Positions 5,780 through 6,662 of a stretch of DNA of 6,662 nucleotides are shown in pieces. The notes beneath the pieces were generated by a model. That model was not told where the DNA came from. It saw only the letters and a program-made list of their open reading frames with translations, and did not search any database. The DNA lies in NCBI GenBank assembly GCA_007126995.1, contig SLAD01000312.1, positions 1 through 6,662 of the forward strand, given 5' to 3'. Every line of letters starts with the position of its first letter. Positions within the stretch are counted from its first letter, which is position 1. A program made the position numbers and the translations under genes. The stretch is from Kiritimatiellia bacterium (GTDB taxonomy: Bacteria; Verrucomicrobiota; Kiritimatiellia; SLAD01).

Positions 5780-6662
5780 GCGCCTACATTCGAGACAATG
5801 TTGCCGCGTTGCACGCGTACACGCCGGGCGAACAGCCCACCGATCCCGCTGTCGTCAAACTGAATACCAACGAGAATCCTTATCCACCTGCGCCGAGCGT
5901 GCTGGACGTGTTGCAGCGCGCGCCGTCGGACTGGTTCCGGCTTTATCCGGATCCCGTCGCGCGACGCTTGCGTGAGGCGATCGCGCGTGTGCATGGCTGT
6001 GCCGTGGAGAACGTGTTCTGCGGCAACGGGTCCGATGAAGTGCTGGCGCTCTGTATTCGCGCCTTCGTGCCGGATCACGGCCGTATCGGTTACTTTGATC
6101 CATCCTACTCGCTCTATCCTGTGTTGGCGGCGATCGCCAATATCGGCACTGTGCCGCTGTCTTTGGAAGAGGATTTCAGTTGGCCGGTCCCGGAGCAGAG
6201 CTATGATGTGCCGCTCTTTTTCTGGACCAATCCCAATGCGCCCACCAGTTTGTTGTGTCCGCAGGACCGCATCGCGGCGTATGCCGATCGGTCGGAAGGC
6301 GTGGTCGTAGTGGACGAGGCCTATGCCGATTTTGCCGAGCACAACGCGTTGGCGTTGGCCTTGGAGCGTCCGAATGTGCTTGTGACCCGGTCTTTCTCCA
6401 AATCGTATTCGCTGGCCGGCGCGCGATTAGGCTATGCGATCGGGGATGCCGCGCTGATCGAGGCGCTCTATAAGATCAAGGATGCGTATAACATTGATCG
6501 CCTGACGCAGGAAGTGGGGCAGGCCGCGATGGAGGATCAGGCCTACATGCAGCACAACGTGACACGCATCCGCACCACACGGGAACGGGTCAAGCAGCAG
6601 CTCGAGGATCGAGGCTACTTCGTCTATCCGTCGCAAACCAATTTCCTTTGGATTCGCCCGCC
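5776..6662 (+). CDS. hisC: Histidinol-phosphate aminotransferase, 3' end outside window
   Basis: HisC is a PLP-dependent class I/II (fold type I) aminotransferase. It converts imidazole acetol phosphate plus glutamate to L-histidinol phosphate, two enzymatic stages before HisD. The frame opens at ATG 5776, overlapping the hisD stop by four bases, and stays open to the right edge. That gives 295 complete codons of the 350-370 usual for the family, so roughly the last 55-75 residues are missing. Visible landmarks, in order: LNTNENPYPP (29-38), RLYPDP with Tyr57, GNGSDEVL (83-90) at the cofactor phosphate site, FDPSYSLYP (107-115), TNPNAPTS (151-158), VVDEAYADF (178-186) with Asp180 and Tyr183, SFSKSYSLAG with the PLP Schiff-base Lys209, and Arg217 in ARLGY. 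The last visible block, SQTNFLWIRP, is the usual start of the C-terminal domain. No good Shine-Dalgarno is seen, so translation probably depends on hisD. Local order and the pathway support HisC over other family aminotransferases. Confidence 0.93.
   Translation, partial: MSAYIRDNVAALHAYTPGEQPTDPAVVKLNTNENPYPPAPSVLDVLQRAPSDWFRLYPDPVARRLREAIARVHGCAVENVFCGNGSDEVLALCIRAFVPDHGRIGYFDPSYSLYPVLAAIANIGTVPLSLEEDFSWPVPEQSYDVPLFFWTNPNAPTSLLCPQDRIAAYADRSEGVVVVDEAYADFAEHNALALALERPNVLVTRSFSKSYSLAGARLGYAIGDAALIEALYKIKDAYNIDRLTQEVGQAAMEDQAYMQHNVTRIRTTRERVKQQLEDRGYFVYPSQTNFLWIRP

Noticed and set aside
5740..6342. 200-codon open frame on the minus strand opposite hisC
   Set aside because: The plus strand here encodes HisC with all cofactor-site motifs. 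The antisense product is low-complexity and unrecognisable.

Overview
The window is a dense, single-strand stretch of bacterial chromosome with six genes, all on the + strand. Intergenic gaps are at most 23 bases, and most junctions overlap. It is moderately GC-rich and uses TTG heavily for leucine. The envelope genes (a TPR protein, an ExbB/ExbD/TonB-type motor and a transmembrane zinc ribbon) lie directly against histidine biosynthesis genes, which suggests a Gram-negative (diderm) bacterium. The protein style, including the small membrane-anchored CxxC...CxxC protein, reminds me of the PVC group (Kiritimatiellota, Verrucomicrobiota or Lentisphaerota). That is an impression, not something the sequence proves.

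Layout. Positions 1-2315 hold the C-terminal 770 or so residues of a long tetratricopeptide-repeat protein whose start lies left of the window. After 23 bases comes an energy-transduction block: an ExbB/TolQ/MotA-family channel protein (2339-2968), an ExbD/TolR-family protein (2968-3441, TGATG junction) and a TonB-like protein (3438-4223, ATGA junction). A 76-residue protein with one membrane helix and a four-cysteine zinc ribbon (4213-4443) overlaps the TonB-like gene by 11 bases. Ten bases later hisD (4454-5779) begins. It overlaps hisC (5776 to beyond the right edge) through another ATGA junction.

How they work together. ExbB and ExbD homologues form a proton-driven inner-membrane motor, and the TonB-like protein would carry that energy across the periplasm. 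The TPR protein is a plausible periplasmic or outer-membrane partner, as in TonB2-type and Tol-Pal systems that include TPR proteins. HisD catalyses the last two oxidations of histidine synthesis, and HisC makes histidinol phosphate two steps earlier. The two blocks have no obvious biochemical link. The tight spacing suggests one transcript, with the small zinc-ribbon gene bridging them. I see no promoter, terminator, RNA gene, mobile element, CRISPR array or notable DNA repeat, and there is no gene-free stretch longer than 23 bases.
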